DNA from: Bacillus sp. Y1
GTDB taxonomy: Bacteria; Bacillota; Bacilli; Bacillales; Cytobacillaceae
Reading direction: 5' to 3'
Length of the DNA stretch: 64,000 nucleotides
Assembly (NCBI RefSeq): GCF_003586445.1
Contig: NZ_CP030028.1
Location: 572,501-636,500 of the forward strand
Part shown: positions 36,432-45,549 of the stretch, in pieces
Position numbering within the stretch: position 1 is the stretch's first letter
How the letters are laid out: each line of letters begins with the position of its first letter
The notes under the pieces: model-generated
Seen by the model: only the letters and a program-made list of their open reading frames with translations
The model's database searches: none
Told to the model about the DNA's origin: nothing
Position numbers and translations under genes: made by a program

Positions 36432-37754
36432 TTGATTCGGCGTTGGTCAAGATACTCAACCCCTTTGGGTCATCTAATCAAAGAGACTGACGCTCTTTTT
36501 CAAAAAGTTGCCGTCCATCCTAATCCTTCAATAAATGAAATGAGAACCATCATAACTGAAAAGGGGGAGCCTATCCCCTCATGGCTTCCAGATCTAGAAG
36601 TTGAATTACACAAACTTCAAAGTGAAATAAAGATCGAAAGAAATGTGGTCGACTTTGGGGCGGTTGGTGATGGGGTTACGGACAATACAAATGCTTTTCG
36701 AAAAGCAATCGGACGAGGCAACTGTAAGATCATCATTCCTGAAGGTGTATTTGTCACAAAAGGAATAAAACTCCCCTCCAACACGATCCTTGTTGGGGCA
36801 GGAAAGGGAAAAACAACACTTAAACTCCATCATGACGCCCTAAAATCCGCCATTCTTATCACCAATAAACATCATATAAGTGGGAATCACCATATTTATG
36901 TGGAAGGAATGACCCTTGATTGGAATGTCGAACGTCTACCGAGCGATGAAAAAACGGCGAGTGGAAACAATCGATCGAGTTGCTTGACATTTGCCCATGT
37001 GAAGTATGGGTGGGTAAGAAAGGTAGAAGCGATTCATGCAGGGTTGCATGCTTTTGACGTTTCTTCCACTCTCTACTATTACATAAAAGATGGATTCATT
37101 GGTCCGGGGAGAAGTCAGTATATCTGGCTTGATGAATTAAACGGATACGGATTTGGAGATGACGGGATTACTACTCATCATAGTGATTATATATTTATAT
37201 CAAAATCGCATATGTGTGATCCGAGTGGAAGAGCTCATGAACCTAGCTATTCCAATTCAAATGGCATTGAAATAGATGATGGCTCCAGATACGTGTGGCT
37301 TGCGAACAATTCAACAACTAGATGCTTTGGTGGAGTGGAAATCAAGGCTCATCACAATGCTTCTGCTGCTTCCAATGTCACCATTATTGGACATCTGTCG
37401 GTTCATGATAATCGTGCCTTCAACTTTCGGCATATCGGTCATCATAAAGGGGATGACCCAGAGTCAAAAACGGCCTATAACATAAAAGCCATGAATCTGG
37501 TTGCTATGGCTCCTATCTTTACTTCATTGTATGAAGTGTCAACTCCAAGAGCGATGGTGATATCCGCATACCGTAATGTGGTGGTGAACCAGTTTACTGT
37601 GCTTGGAGACTCGACCTATGACTTTGAAGGACATCCTGTCATAGCGATTCAATATCGAGCAAAACAGATTCTACTTAATAAAATCTATATAGACGGTTTT
37701 TATCATGCAGGTGGAATAAAAGGTAAATTTCACGTGCCAGAGGAGCTAACATGA
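36432..37754 (+). CDS. Pectate-lyase-superfamily beta-helix protein
   Basis: A 440-residue protein. The block NVVDFGAVGDGVTDNTNAFRKAIGRGNCKIIIPEGVFVTKGIKLPSNTILVGAGKGKTTLKL at about 73-135 is the opening of the Pectate_lyase_3 right-handed beta-helix family, followed by parallel-helix turns to the end. No signal peptide is visible. Substrate unknown; such proteins can be glycan lyases or hydrolases or surface proteins. The TTG at 36432 lacks a ribosome binding site. The frame stays open to 36381, and GGAGGTGA (36373-36380) is well placed for a CTG at 36387, so the true start may be further upstream. The next gene overlaps by 4 bases. Confidence 0.75.
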   Translation: MIRRWSRYSTPLGHLIKETDALFQKVAVHPNPSINEMRTIITEKGEPIPSWLPDLEVELHKLQSEIKIERNVVDFGAVGDGVTDNTNAFRKAIGRGNCKIIIPEGVFVTKGIKLPSNTILVGAGKGKTTLKLHHDALKSAILITNKHHISGNHHIYVEGMTLDWNVERLPSDEKTASGNNRSSCLTFAHVKYGWVRKVEAIHAGLHAFDVSSTLYYYIKDGFIGPGRSQYIWLDELNGYGFGDDGITTHHSDYIFISKSHMCDPSGRAHEPSYSNSNGIEIDDGSRYVWLANNSTTRCFGGVEIKAHHNASAASNVTIIGHLSVHDNRAFNFRHIGHHKGDDPESKTAYNIKAMNLVAMAPIFTSLYEVSTPRAMVISAYRNVVVNQFTVLGDSTYDFEGHPVIAIQYRAKQILLNKIYIDGFYHAGGIKGKFHVPEELT

Positions 37755-38347
37755 GAGAACAGGATATTGATAAGAGCTTACATATCGTCACAACGGGTGA
37801 TCAACTCAATTTTTACAAGTCATTGCAATTTCACCGTTATGAAGCAACCCCATATTTGCATCTTCAACAGTTAATCAGTGAGAATGAGTTCAAACCATCT
37901 GACCGTATCGTTGACTTTGGTTGTGGAAAAGGAAGGCTGAATTTCTTTCTTTATCACCATACAGGAGCAACGGTAACTGGTGTAGAAATGAATGAGGAGT
38001 ATTATCAGTTTGCTTTGAAAAATAGAGAAAATTATCGGAAAAAGTATGGCTCAGATAATCCTATTCACTTTTTCTTCGGTTTTGCAGAGGAATATCCGAT
38101 CCACGAACAGGATAATACTTTTTACTTTTTTAACCCGTTCTCTATTCATATTTTTCGGAATATAATTCTTCGTATCCTTCAATCGGTTGAGGAGAATGAT
38201 CGAGAAATAAAGTTGATTTTGTACTATGCAAGTGAAGAGTATATCGACTTTTTAGAAAGCATGGGCATGTTTCAGCTACATTCTGAGGTCATTTGTTCAC
38301 AAGGAAATCCGTTTGAGAGATTTTATATTTATGGTTTAGCTTTTTAA
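37751..38347 (+). CDS. SAM-dependent methyltransferase
   Basis: A 198-residue class I methyltransferase with motif I (RIVDFGCGKGRLNFFLYHHTG) and the acidic end of strand 2 (VTGVEMNEEY). Motif IV region is NTFYFFNPF. Target unknown. Its ATG overlaps the beta-helix gene stop by 4 bases, so the two are made together, perhaps in surface glycan work. Confidence 0.88.
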   Translation: MREQDIDKSLHIVTTGDQLNFYKSLQFHRYEATPYLHLQQLISENEFKPSDRIVDFGCGKGRLNFFLYHHTGATVTGVEMNEEYYQFALKNRENYRKKYGSDNPIHFFFGFAEEYPIHEQDNTFYFFNPFSIHIFRNIILRILQSVEENDREIKLILYYASEEYIDFLESMGMFQLHSEVICSQGNPFERFYIYGLAF

Positions 38348-38359
38348 GGGGGAATGAAT

Positions 38360-38656
38360 GTGGAGAAATTGCTTGAACAAGAAATCGTTACATATGTGGA
38401 AAATTTGCCTGGCTGGAAATGGGACGAGGGTAAATGGATTAACAAAAGATACCACTTTCAAAACTATTTAACTGGTGTGTCCTTTGTGAGTGAGCTAGCT
38501 AATTATTCGGAACAGCGTAATCACCATCCGTTCATCTCGATTGATTATAAAGTAGTAACGATTAAACTTAGCTCTTGGAATGCAGGAGGTCTTACTTCGC
38601 TGGATATGGAAATGGCAAGAATCTTTGATGAGATTTACGATCAATTTGTGGAATAA
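38360..38656 (+). CDS. phhB: Pterin-4a-carbinolamine dehydratase
   Basis: About 98 residues. The family motif with the catalytic His pair is in EQRNHHPFISIDYKVVTIKLSSWNAGGLTSLDMEMA. Dehydrates 4a-hydroxytetrahydrobiopterin; in bacteria without phenylalanine hydroxylase it may serve other pterins such as the molybdopterin pathway. The GTG at 38360 is preferred because AAGGGGGA is about 7 bases before it; the ATG at 38354 directly abuts that site. Confidence 0.88.
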   Translation: MEKLLEQEIVTYVENLPGWKWDEGKWINKRYHFQNYLTGVSFVSELANYSEQRNHHPFISIDYKVVTIKLSSWNAGGLTSLDMEMARIFDEIYDQFVE

Positions 38657-38657
38657 G

Positions 38658-38692
38658 AAAAGGCGGGAGTGCTTAATGCGCTCTCGCCTTTT
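38658..38692. terminator. Bidirectional terminator between phhB and MFS gene
   Basis: AAAAGGCGGGAG (38658-38669) pairs with CTCTCGCCTTTT (38681-38692), one G-T pair, with T/A runs at both ends. The MFS stop codon is within it. Confidence 0.88.
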
Positions 38693-39869
38693 CTCTTCCA
38701 AATACGGTGTAATAAAGCAGTATCGCAATAAAGACAGAAATGGCTGATGCTATGTAGATGCTATGGTAGTCTAAATAGAAAGCGATTTGTCCGAACACGA
38801 TCGCACCCATTCCCACGCCTAAATCGAAGAAGGAGAAAAAGGTTGCATTTGCCATTCCACGCCTGCTAATAGGAGAATTTTGAACACTCCACGCTTGAAG
38901 AGCTGGTTGTACGGTCCCAAAGCCTAACCCATAAATAATGGCTGCTAAATACAGGATCGTGCTATTCGGTACCCAGGCAAGCAGGATCATGGCTGCCATA
39001 ATCATGATGGAACCAGCAGGGAATACAAAGCGATGTCCTTTTTGATCATAGAGCTTTCCAGCAAAGGTTCTTGAGATGAGAAGAGCAATGGCATAAAGAA
39101 GAAAGTACCATTCAATTCCTTCAATCCCCTTTTTCACTGTATATAAAGGGAGGAATGAAGCGATTCCACCAAACGTAACAGTGATAAATAGAAGCAATAT
39201 CGAAGGGGGCAAGGCTGTCTTTTCGTAAAGGTCGAGCTTTTTATGAGTGGTTGTAGTTCCTGGTTCTACGGGTTTAAATCGTATACGAGAAGATAAGGCG
39301 ATAGCAACTGCACCGAGTACGCCGCAAATCAAGAAGAGTTCAGTAAAGCTAAGATACCCTACAAGCGCAAGTCCGAGGGTTGGCCCCATGGCAAGAGCTA
39401 AGTTACCCGATAGCCCGTAATATCCCATTCCTTCCCCGCGCCGTTTTGGTGGAATCAGGTCGGTCGCAATCGTACCTGAAGCAGTCGTGGAAAGTCCCCA
39501 ACCTACTCCTTGAATAATTCTTAAAATAAATAGGAAAACAAGACCTCCCGCAATACCGAAAGCTCCAGTGGAGAAGACAAAAATTCCTAATCCAACAAGA
39601 TAAATAAATCGACGCCCTTTACTTTCTAGTGCATGCCCGGCGTAAGGTCGAATTAATAGGGCGGAGAAAGTGAAGATTCCCACAACCACTCCGATCAGCT
39701 GGTCATTTCCACCGAGGTTTTCTACAAATAATGGAATAGTGGGTAAAGTCATTTGAAAACCGAGGAAAACAAAAAAGTTTGATAAGCAAATTAGAATAAA
39801 GTCTCGAGTCCATATCTTCTCTTTACCTTTTTCTGAAGGTGGAGCTTTTTCCGCAAGAGGTGTGCTCAT
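38673..39869 (-). CDS. MFS transporter
   Basis: A 398-residue 12-helix major facilitator. It has the family motif A in loop 2-3, GHALESKGRRFIYLVG, and a repeat of it in the second half (GKLYDQKGHRFVFPAG). Motif GVGWGLSTTASGTIATDLIPPKRRGEGMGYYGLSG is typical of the drug-resistance-like YfcJ/YhhS group. Substrate unknown. Ends in the shared terminator with phhB. Confidence 0.9.
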   Translation of the reverse strand: MSTPLAEKAPPSEKGKEKIWTRDFILICLSNFFVFLGFQMTLPTIPLFVENLGGNDQLIGVVVGIFTFSALLIRPYAGHALESKGRRFIYLVGLGIFVFSTGAFGIAGGLVFLFILRIIQGVGWGLSTTASGTIATDLIPPKRRGEGMGYYGLSGNLALAMGPTLGLALVGYLSFTELFLICGVLGAVAIALSSRIRFKPVEPGTTTTHKKLDLYEKTALPPSILLLFITVTFGGIASFLPLYTVKKGIEGIEWYFLLYAIALLISRTFAGKLYDQKGHRFVFPAGSIMIMAAMILLAWVPNSTILYLAAIIYGLGFGTVQPALQAWSVQNSPISRRGMANATFFSFFDLGVGMGAIVFGQIAFYLDYHSIYIASAISVFIAILLYYTVFGREKARAH

Positions 39870-40072
39870 AACATCCCACTCCCATTCGGGAATATCCCGT
39901 TTCTATAATTATTTCGTTAAACTAAATATATGTGCGATTTTACAAAAAAATGGTGATAAATCTATTATAGACAATGGCTTTTCGATTTACTATTCTTTTG
40001 AGTTACACAGGATTTGAGCTGATAAAGAACGTTTAGTAATATTAAGGTTATTACTATAGGAAATAGGTGTTC

Positions 40073-41194
40073 ATGATGGGAAGAATGATTGTACTAGGAT
40101 CAGGAATATTAGGTGCTTCGGCTGCTTTTCACTTAGCGTCAAAAGGGGTAAAAGTGATCCTTGTTGACCGCGCCGAGGTAGGACAAGCAACGAACGCGGC
40201 CGCGGGAATTATTTGCCCATGGATTTCGCAAAGACGAAATAAGGCATGGTATGAGTTAGTGAAGCACGGGGCGCGTTATTACCCTGATTTAGTCGAAAAA
40301 TTGTCCTCTTACGGAGTAGGTAATACGGGATATCGAAAAGTTGGAGCCTTAAGCCTTCATACAAATGAGGAAAAACTGAAACAAATGGCAGATAGGGCCA
40401 TCAAACGGAGAGAGGATGCACCGGAAATCGGTGAGGTGGAAATCCTAACTTATGAAGAAACAAAAGAGCTGTTTCCTCTCGTGGCAGAAGGATATGGAGC
40501 GGTTTATGTTTCCGGTGGTGCAAGGGTAGATGGAAGGCTCATACGTGATGCATTAGTAAAGGCTGCGGTTCAGCTCGGTACGGAATACGTTCGTGGGAAT
40601 GCTTCACTCGTTCGTGAGGATAATGGTGTGAGTGGAGTGGTTGTTGATGGTGAGCGGTTAGAGGCTGATCGAGTGCTTGTCACGACGGGAGCTTGGGCCC
40701 GTGAGGTGTTGGAGCCTGTTGGAGTGAATTTTCAAGTTTCGGGTCAAAAAGCGCAGATTTGTCATTTAGAATTACCTGGTGTGGACACCTCCGAATGGCC
40801 CGTAGTCATGCCTCCGAATAATCAGTACTTATTAACGTTTGAAGATGGTCGAGTCGTTGTCGGGTCGACGCATGAAGACAATAAAGAATTTGATACGAAA
40901 GTCACGGCTGGTGGATTAAATGAAATTATTGGTAAAGCATTAGAGGTGTTTCCGGGGTTAGAGGAAGCGACGGTAGTTGAAACGAGAGTGGGCTTTCGTC
41001 CATTTACCCCCGACTTTCTACCAGTGATTGGGACAGTTCCTGGACTGGAAGGTGTTTTAGTCGCGAATGGATTGGGAGCCTCTGGCCTGACGAGCGGTCC
41101 GTTTTTGGGTGCCGAGCTCGCAAAGCTCGCTCTTGGAGAAGAAACCGTGCTGGATGTCAGTTGCTATTCGGTGGAGGGTGCGATTGGAGATTGA
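40073..41194 (+). CDS. FAD-dependent oxidoreductase, D-amino acid dehydrogenase (DadA) type
   Basis: About 373 residues. N-terminal Rossmann FAD motif (MIVLGSGILGASAAFHLASKGVKVILVDRAEVGQATNAAAGIICPW), middle substrate domain, and C-terminal ATVVETRVGFRPFTPDFLPVIGTVPGLEGVLVANGLGASGLTSGPFLG. It belongs to the DAO superfamily with DadA and glycine oxidase; substrate not determined. ATG at 40073 or 40076. A 20-bp tandem array begins just after it. Confidence 0.88.
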   Translation: MMGRMIVLGSGILGASAAFHLASKGVKVILVDRAEVGQATNAAAGIICPWISQRRNKAWYELVKHGARYYPDLVEKLSSYGVGNTGYRKVGALSLHTNEEKLKQMADRAIKRREDAPEIGEVEILTYEETKELFPLVAEGYGAVYVSGGARVDGRLIRDALVKAAVQLGTEYVRGNASLVREDNGVSGVVVDGERLEADRVLVTTGAWAREVLEPVGVNFQVSGQKAQICHLELPGVDTSEWPVVMPPNNQYLLTFEDGRVVVGSTHEDNKEFDTKVTAGGLNEIIGKALEVFPGLEEATVVETRVGFRPFTPDFLPVIGTVPGLEGVLVANGLGASGLTSGPFLGAELAKLALGEETVLDVSCYSVEGAIGD

Positions 41195-41220
41195 TAAGTT
41201 TGAGCATGGTAAATATGTTC

Positions 41221-41598
41221 TGGGAATCGGAAATAAGATGCCTGGCGCGCAAATAAGTTCTCAGGATCGCAAATAAAATGCATGGCGCGCAAATAAGTTC
41301 TCAGGATCGCAAATAAAATGCCTGGCGCGCAAATAAGTTCTCAGGATCGCAAATAAATTCAGGGAATCGCAAATAAAATTTCAGGATCGCAAATAAATTC
41401 AGGGAATCGCAAATAAAATTTCAGGATCGCAAATAAATTCGAGGAATCGCAAATAAAATTTCAGGATCGCAAATAAATTCGAGGAATCGCAAATAAAATT
41501 TCAGGATCGCAAATAAATTCGGGGAATCGCAAATAAAATTTCAGGATCGCAAATAAATTCGGGGAATCGCAAATAAATTCTCAGGATCTCAAAAATCC
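41221..41598. repeat. Second tandem array of the 20-bp unit (about 18 copies)
   Basis: Same core GCAAATAAA every 20 bp, related to the array at 26521-27250. The first units use GGCGCGCAAATAAG and ATCGCAAATAAA in alternation; later ones alternate TTCAGGATCGC with (G)GGAATCGC. The final unit is degenerate and abuts the NERD gene end. No frame through it is a gene. Confidence 0.95.
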
Positions 41599-42584
41599 TT
41601 ACTTTTTCTCAGGGAAGAGCTTTATTTTTTTCGAAAAATAATACTTTTTTCCTTTGAGGGTTCCACTTTCAGATAAATGTAGTGATTTTAAGAGGCGACT
41701 TGCGACAAAAGGAGAGTCAATTTGAAGGAAATCACGACATTTTGCATTCGTTATCGTAGGGGAGATTAGTAACCAATAATCATGCAACGCCTCAAGATGT
41801 GCCAGGCGATCTGAATGGCCACAGTTCATGCATGTCCAGCGACCTTTTTTACGCTGCATCCTAAATAATTGACAGCTAGGACATTGAACTCCTTTTACAA
41901 GTTCATCTGCTTGAATTTGGAATTTTTTTAACACATCGTATTCAGCTTCTTTATGGTCCTTTAATAGTTTTTTGCTTAATTTCTTAAGTTGTGAGGTTTC
42001 CATCATCTCCGTTTTATATTTTGACTGAAGCTCCTTTAATCGTAGAGGGAGCTTATTTGCGTGAATGACTTGCTTAAACAAATAAGCTTTCCCTGGATCG
42101 GTACTAATAATAGTAGATGCATTACTAACAACGATCAGGTATTCCACTGGGATGCTATAACCTAGTTGTTGAAAGAGCAAATCTCCCATTAGAGATTGGT
42201 GCCTACGTGCTTGGGCTATTGGGTCTGGGAAAGCTTCCTTTTTGTCATTCCATGTGCGAATAAGTTGACCGAATTGAGAGTCAAAATGAATTTCTCCGAT
42301 AATGTTCTTGGTCTCAATGATTAATGCAAAGGTAGGAAAAAGGATGAGAACATCCATCTCAAATATAGATTCATGTTGTTCGAGGCGAAGGTTATGAAAG
42401 AGATAGGAGGTTGGGGAAGTTGGTTAAAATAATAACAGAGAGATCGTTCACCATAATAGCCGGCTTTTCGTTTGGCTAAGTCAGCTAGTATTTGTGGATA
42501 CTGATGATGAGTAGACAACATTCTTTTTTCTAAACACTGTACGGCTTGAAGCTTTAATGGAACCGTTAATTCTTTTACAATCAA
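41599..42584 (-). pseudogene. NERD-domain protein with zinc ribbon, split by a frameshift
   Basis: Two overlapping frames make one protein. The N-terminal frame (42584 down to about 42400) gives KRKAGYYGERSLCYYFNQLPQ. The second frame reads on as YLFHNLRLEQHESIFEMDVLILFPTFALIIETKN, the NERD nuclease-like core with its EXK motif (ETK). The C-terminal part has a zinc ribbon (CPSCQLF..., CMNCGH). The shift falls near the CCCC run (GGGG on the plus strand, 42413-42416) and is corrected by a -1 step. It could be a true mutation, a sequencing error or, less likely, programmed slippage. NERD proteins are linked to DNA processing; role unknown. Confidence 0.8.
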
Positions 42585-42738
42585 TCGGCATCTTCCTTTC
42601 TATTGGAATCATCTAAGCATTCGACAAAATCCCCCTCTTTTCCTCTGCCGTTTTCTCAAAAAGATTGATTCAAATCACATCAAAATATAACGTATCAAGA
42701 TATGATTGACTCATACAGAAGGAAAGGAACTGATCTTA

Positions 42739-43077
42739 ATGCAAAAACAAAGCTTATCTACTTTTATCACATATAATGAAGAGAAATTTACGAAACGAGT
42801 GATTTTTAAAGAAGGGGAGAGTACTGTATTTGTATTAAACTTTTCGAAAAATCAAGCACTGCCAGCCCATAAACATCCTGGAACAAATGTGTTTATTCAG
42901 GTGGTAGAGGGAGACGGGACCTTTCATGTGGATGGGGAAATCCTGGCTGTATCCAAACATGATGTGATTCATTTTACTGGGGAAGAGGAAATGTCTTTCG
43001 TGAATGGTGAGGGCAATACGTGCTTGTATGTTATGCTAAACAAGATTCCAGATGAAAGATATGTAAAAGAAATCTAA
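42739..43077 (+). CDS. Cupin-domain protein
   Basis: A 112-residue single cupin: ALPAHKHPGTNVFIQVVEGDGTFHVDGEILAVSKHDVIHFTGEEEMSFVNGEGNTCLYVML. The metal-binding set in the first motif reads H-x-H plus later residues. Reaction unknown. The ATG at 42739 is supported by AGAAGGAAAGGAA upstream; the open frame goes back to 42706. Confidence 0.82.
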   Translation: MQKQSLSTFITYNEEKFTKRVIFKEGESTVFVLNFSKNQALPAHKHPGTNVFIQVVEGDGTFHVDGEILAVSKHDVIHFTGEEEMSFVNGEGNTCLYVMLNKIPDERYVKEI

Positions 43078-43081
43078 CCAA

Positions 43082-43110
43082 AAGGCTCACCTGTCGAGGT
43101 GAGCCTTCTT
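43082..43110. terminator. Bidirectional terminator between cupin and desaturase genes
   Basis: A perfect 11-bp stem (AAGGCTCACCT at 43082-43092 with 43097-43107) around a 4-base loop. Confidence 0.92.
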
Positions 43111-43115
43111 CTTAT

Positions 43116-44168
43116 TTATTTCTCCTCAGCTGTAGGGCGCTTACCACCTAACTGGAGGCTCGCTTTTCCTTCTTCAAGAAGATGCTGAATGTCTTTAAAT
43201 TTTACAAATCGCTTATTTACATCATCAAATAATTTGAAGTGAATGGACTCAAGGCTCGTACCTAGAGTAACGGTTGTTGCTTTTTGTAATGGTGGTGTAG
43301 ATTCATGTGCTTTTTCAAGATTATAGTTAGGAACCTTAGGTGCTAGATGATGCACATGGTGAAAGCCGATGTTTCCAGTTACCCATTGCAAGATCTTCGG
43401 AAGCTTGTAATAAGAACTTCCTTCAACAGCTGCCTTCACATAGTTCCACTCTTCTTCGTGTTCAAAATAGCTGTCTTCATATTGATGTTGTACGTAAAAT
43501 AACCAAATTCCTAATGCACCAGCAACAAATAGAATTGGCGCCTGGACAAGAAGGAATGCTTTCCAGCCAACTAACCAAATCATAAACGCATACAACACAA
43601 CGATCGCAATATTGTTGAAATAAGTGTTGAGACGCTCTTTACGTTTTGCATCTTTCACATTGATACGATTGGTCACAAGGAACAAGAAGATCGGTCCTAG
43701 AACGAACATAACAAACGGGTTACGGTACATTCTGTATTTTAGGCGTTGCGTTGGTGTAGCAGCTAAATATTCTTCAACCGTCATCACCCAAATGTCACCA
43801 ATGCCACGCTTATCTAAGTTTCCGCTAGTTGCGTGGTGGATATTGTGGCTTCTCTTCCATTGTTCGTAAGGAAACATCGTAATAATTCCACTGATGTTAC
43901 CAATTAATGCATTTGCCTTACGATTTCTAAAGAACGATTGGTGGCAGCAATCATGGAAAATGATAAAGATTCGAATCACAAATCCAGAAGCAACAATAGC
44001 TAGTGGCAACGTTAGCCAGTAAGAAACCGAAAGACTCGCGTACGCTAAGTACCATAAACCAAAGAAAGGAATGAATGTGTTAATCATTTGTTTTATACTT
44101 TTACTTATATCTGACTTTTCAAAAGGGACAACGCTTTTTCTTAATTCAGCCGTTTTTTGCTTGCTCAT
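43116..44168 (-). CDS. des: Membrane fatty acid desaturase (Des-like)
   Basis: A 350-residue acyl-lipid desaturase. The three histidine boxes are HDCCHQSFF, HNIHHATSG and HHVHHLAPK, with paired helices before and after. Introduces a cis double bond into membrane lipids on cooling, as B. subtilis Des (Delta5) does. A palindromic operator upstream resembles the DesR site. The desK-desR genes are not in the window. Confidence 0.93.
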   Translation of the reverse strand: MSKQKTAELRKSVVPFEKSDISKSIKQMINTFIPFFGLWYLAYASLSVSYWLTLPLAIVASGFVIRIFIIFHDCCHQSFFRNRKANALIGNISGIITMFPYEQWKRSHNIHHATSGNLDKRGIGDIWVMTVEEYLAATPTQRLKYRMYRNPFVMFVLGPIFLFLVTNRINVKDAKRKERLNTYFNNIAIVVLYAFMIWLVGWKAFLLVQAPILFVAGALGIWLFYVQHQYEDSYFEHEEEWNYVKAAVEGSSYYKLPKILQWVTGNIGFHHVHHLAPKVPNYNLEKAHESTPPLQKATTVTLGTSLESIHFKLFDDVNKRFVKFKDIQHLLEEGKASLQLGGKRPTAEEK

Positions 44169-44226
44169 AAAAGCCTCCTACAAGGTTTTAAATTTATCTA
44201 CTGTAATTGTAGTGCTTATGAGCAGG

Positions 44227-44274
44227 TCATGAAAAGGCATAAATGTATAGAGTAGGACATGACAAATGTCATGT
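44227..44274. promoter_or_regulatory. DesR-like operator upstream of des
   Basis: ACATGAC (44257-44263) and GTCATGT (44268-44274) are exact inverted repeats around AAAT; a degenerate copy is at 44227-44243 (GTCATGAAAAGGCATAA). On the minus strand a candidate -10 TACAAT with a poor -35 follows the degenerate copy, as expected for a promoter that needs an activator. Confidence 0.7.
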
Positions 44275-44426
44275 TTCAAGAAAAAATTTAAAAGAAATTA
44301 CTGGAAAAACCTTAAACAATTCGAAAAGATGTAGACACATTGCTTTTCATGAGCATATTTTTACATACGTTCCCTATTTCAAGATATACTAGTCTGTATG
44401 TATACATTTGGATAGGAGGACATAAA

Positions 44427-44816
44427 ATGTGGCAGGATTTTAAGAAGTTTGCTTTAAAAGGAAATGTGATTGACCTGGCTGTCGGGGTGGTTATTGGTGG
44501 GGCATTTAGTAAAATTGTTAGCTCACTCGTAGACAATATCCTTATGCCGATTGTAGGGCTCTTATTAGGTGGTTTTGATTTTACGAAGCTAGAATATACA
44601 TATGATGATGCAACCATCAAATATGGTCAATTCATACAAAATGTGGTTGATTTCTTTATTATTGCATTTTCCATTTTCCTATTTATAAGATTATTACAGA
44701 AGTTTAGAAAGAAGCAAGAAGTAAAATCGGAAGTAAAGGCACCAACAACAGAGGAAAAATTGCTTTCAGAAATTCGTGATATCTTAAAGGAACAACAGCA
44801 ACAAAAGGGTGTATAA
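44427..44816 (+). CDS. mscL: Large-conductance mechanosensitive channel
   Basis: A 129-residue MscL: amphipathic N-terminus MWQDFKKFALKGNVIDLAVGVVIGGAFSKIVSSLVDNILMP, second helix near residues 72-95 and a charged C-terminal bundle (EEKLLSEIRDILKEQ). Opens on hypo-osmotic shock. The ATG at 44427 has TAGGAGGA upstream; the earlier TTG start in the frame (44340) is not supported. Confidence 0.97.
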   Translation: MWQDFKKFALKGNVIDLAVGVVIGGAFSKIVSSLVDNILMPIVGLLLGGFDFTKLEYTYDDATIKYGQFIQNVVDFFIIAFSIFLFIRLLQKFRKKQEVKSEVKAPTTEEKLLSEIRDILKEQQQQKGV

Positions 44817-44824
44817 AAAAGAAG

Positions 44825-44853
44825 CGATTGCTATAGGGCAATCGTTTTTTTGT
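44825..44853 (+). terminator. Terminator of mscL
   Basis: CGATTGC and GCAATCG arms followed by seven T. Confidence 0.88.
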
Positions 44854-44943
44854 TCTATTAGAGTCATGCTAATTTGTATACAAATGCCTGGATATTAGGT
44901 AAAATAAATTACCAACTAATCCTATAAAAAAGGTGTGATATAG

Positions 44944-45375
44944 ATGATATCTGACGTTCGTACGATCCCGAAGCCACTTGTGCAGGTTAACCAATCGGTC
45001 ATTGTCCTATCTGTTATCCTTACTTGGGTGACAAATATGGAATGGATTTTATTAATTCCTCTTCTTTCGGGTGTATGCGGAGTTATTTTTCGTATAAATC
45101 CGATCATGGAGGTAGCGAAGCGGTTTTTAAAAAAGGAACCATCAAAGTATCTGCAAGAAGATTGGGAGCAGCAGCAGTTTAATCAAAAAATTGCCATTCT
45201 ATGCTTAGGGGCAGGTTTTATTGGGTTTGCCTTCAATCTGCCAGTGGTAGGGTATATATTTACGATACTAGTCGCGATTGCTGCGACCGTTGCTCTATTA
45301 GGTTTTTGTATCGGTTGTTTTATTCATTATCAGTGGAAAATGTATCAGTATAGAAAATTGAAGAGTCAACAATAA
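44944..45375 (+). CDS. DUF4395 membrane protein
   Basis: A 143-residue protein with about four helices, and the DUF4395 pattern in RINPIMEVAKRFLKKEPSKYLQEDWEQQQFNQKIAILCLGAGFIGF. Family members are often near thiol-redox genes, but none is beside it here. ATG behind AAAGGTGTGAT. Function unknown. Confidence 0.85.
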   Translation: MISDVRTIPKPLVQVNQSVIVLSVILTWVTNMEWILLIPLLSGVCGVIFRINPIMEVAKRFLKKEPSKYLQEDWEQQQFNQKIAILCLGAGFIGFAFNLPVVGYIFTILVAIAATVALLGFCIGCFIHYQWKMYQYRKLKSQQ

Positions 45376-45388
45376 CGATAGGTTAGAG

Positions 45389-45411
45389 GTCAGCACTAGT
45401 GCTGGCTTTTT
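45389..45411 (+). terminator. Terminator of the DUF4395 gene
   Basis: GTCAGCA (45389-45395) pairs with TGCTGGC (45400-45406), one G-T pair, then T. Confidence 0.75.
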
Positions 45412-45549
45412 TATTTGGCTTTTTCTAGATGTTTTTGGAGAATCTTGTCTAACGATTTATGGGCTGTAAGTGAGCTTTGGTAACCGAGGGTATTAAGTGA
45501 TTATGATAAAATGTAAACAAGTTATTAAAGAAAAGAGGAGCAGAATAGG

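Noticed and set aside
42663..42690. FNR-type site upstream of the cupin gene.
   Set aside because: The TTGAT/ATCAA-like arms do not form a proper inverted repeat and match the Bacillus FNR pattern poorly.
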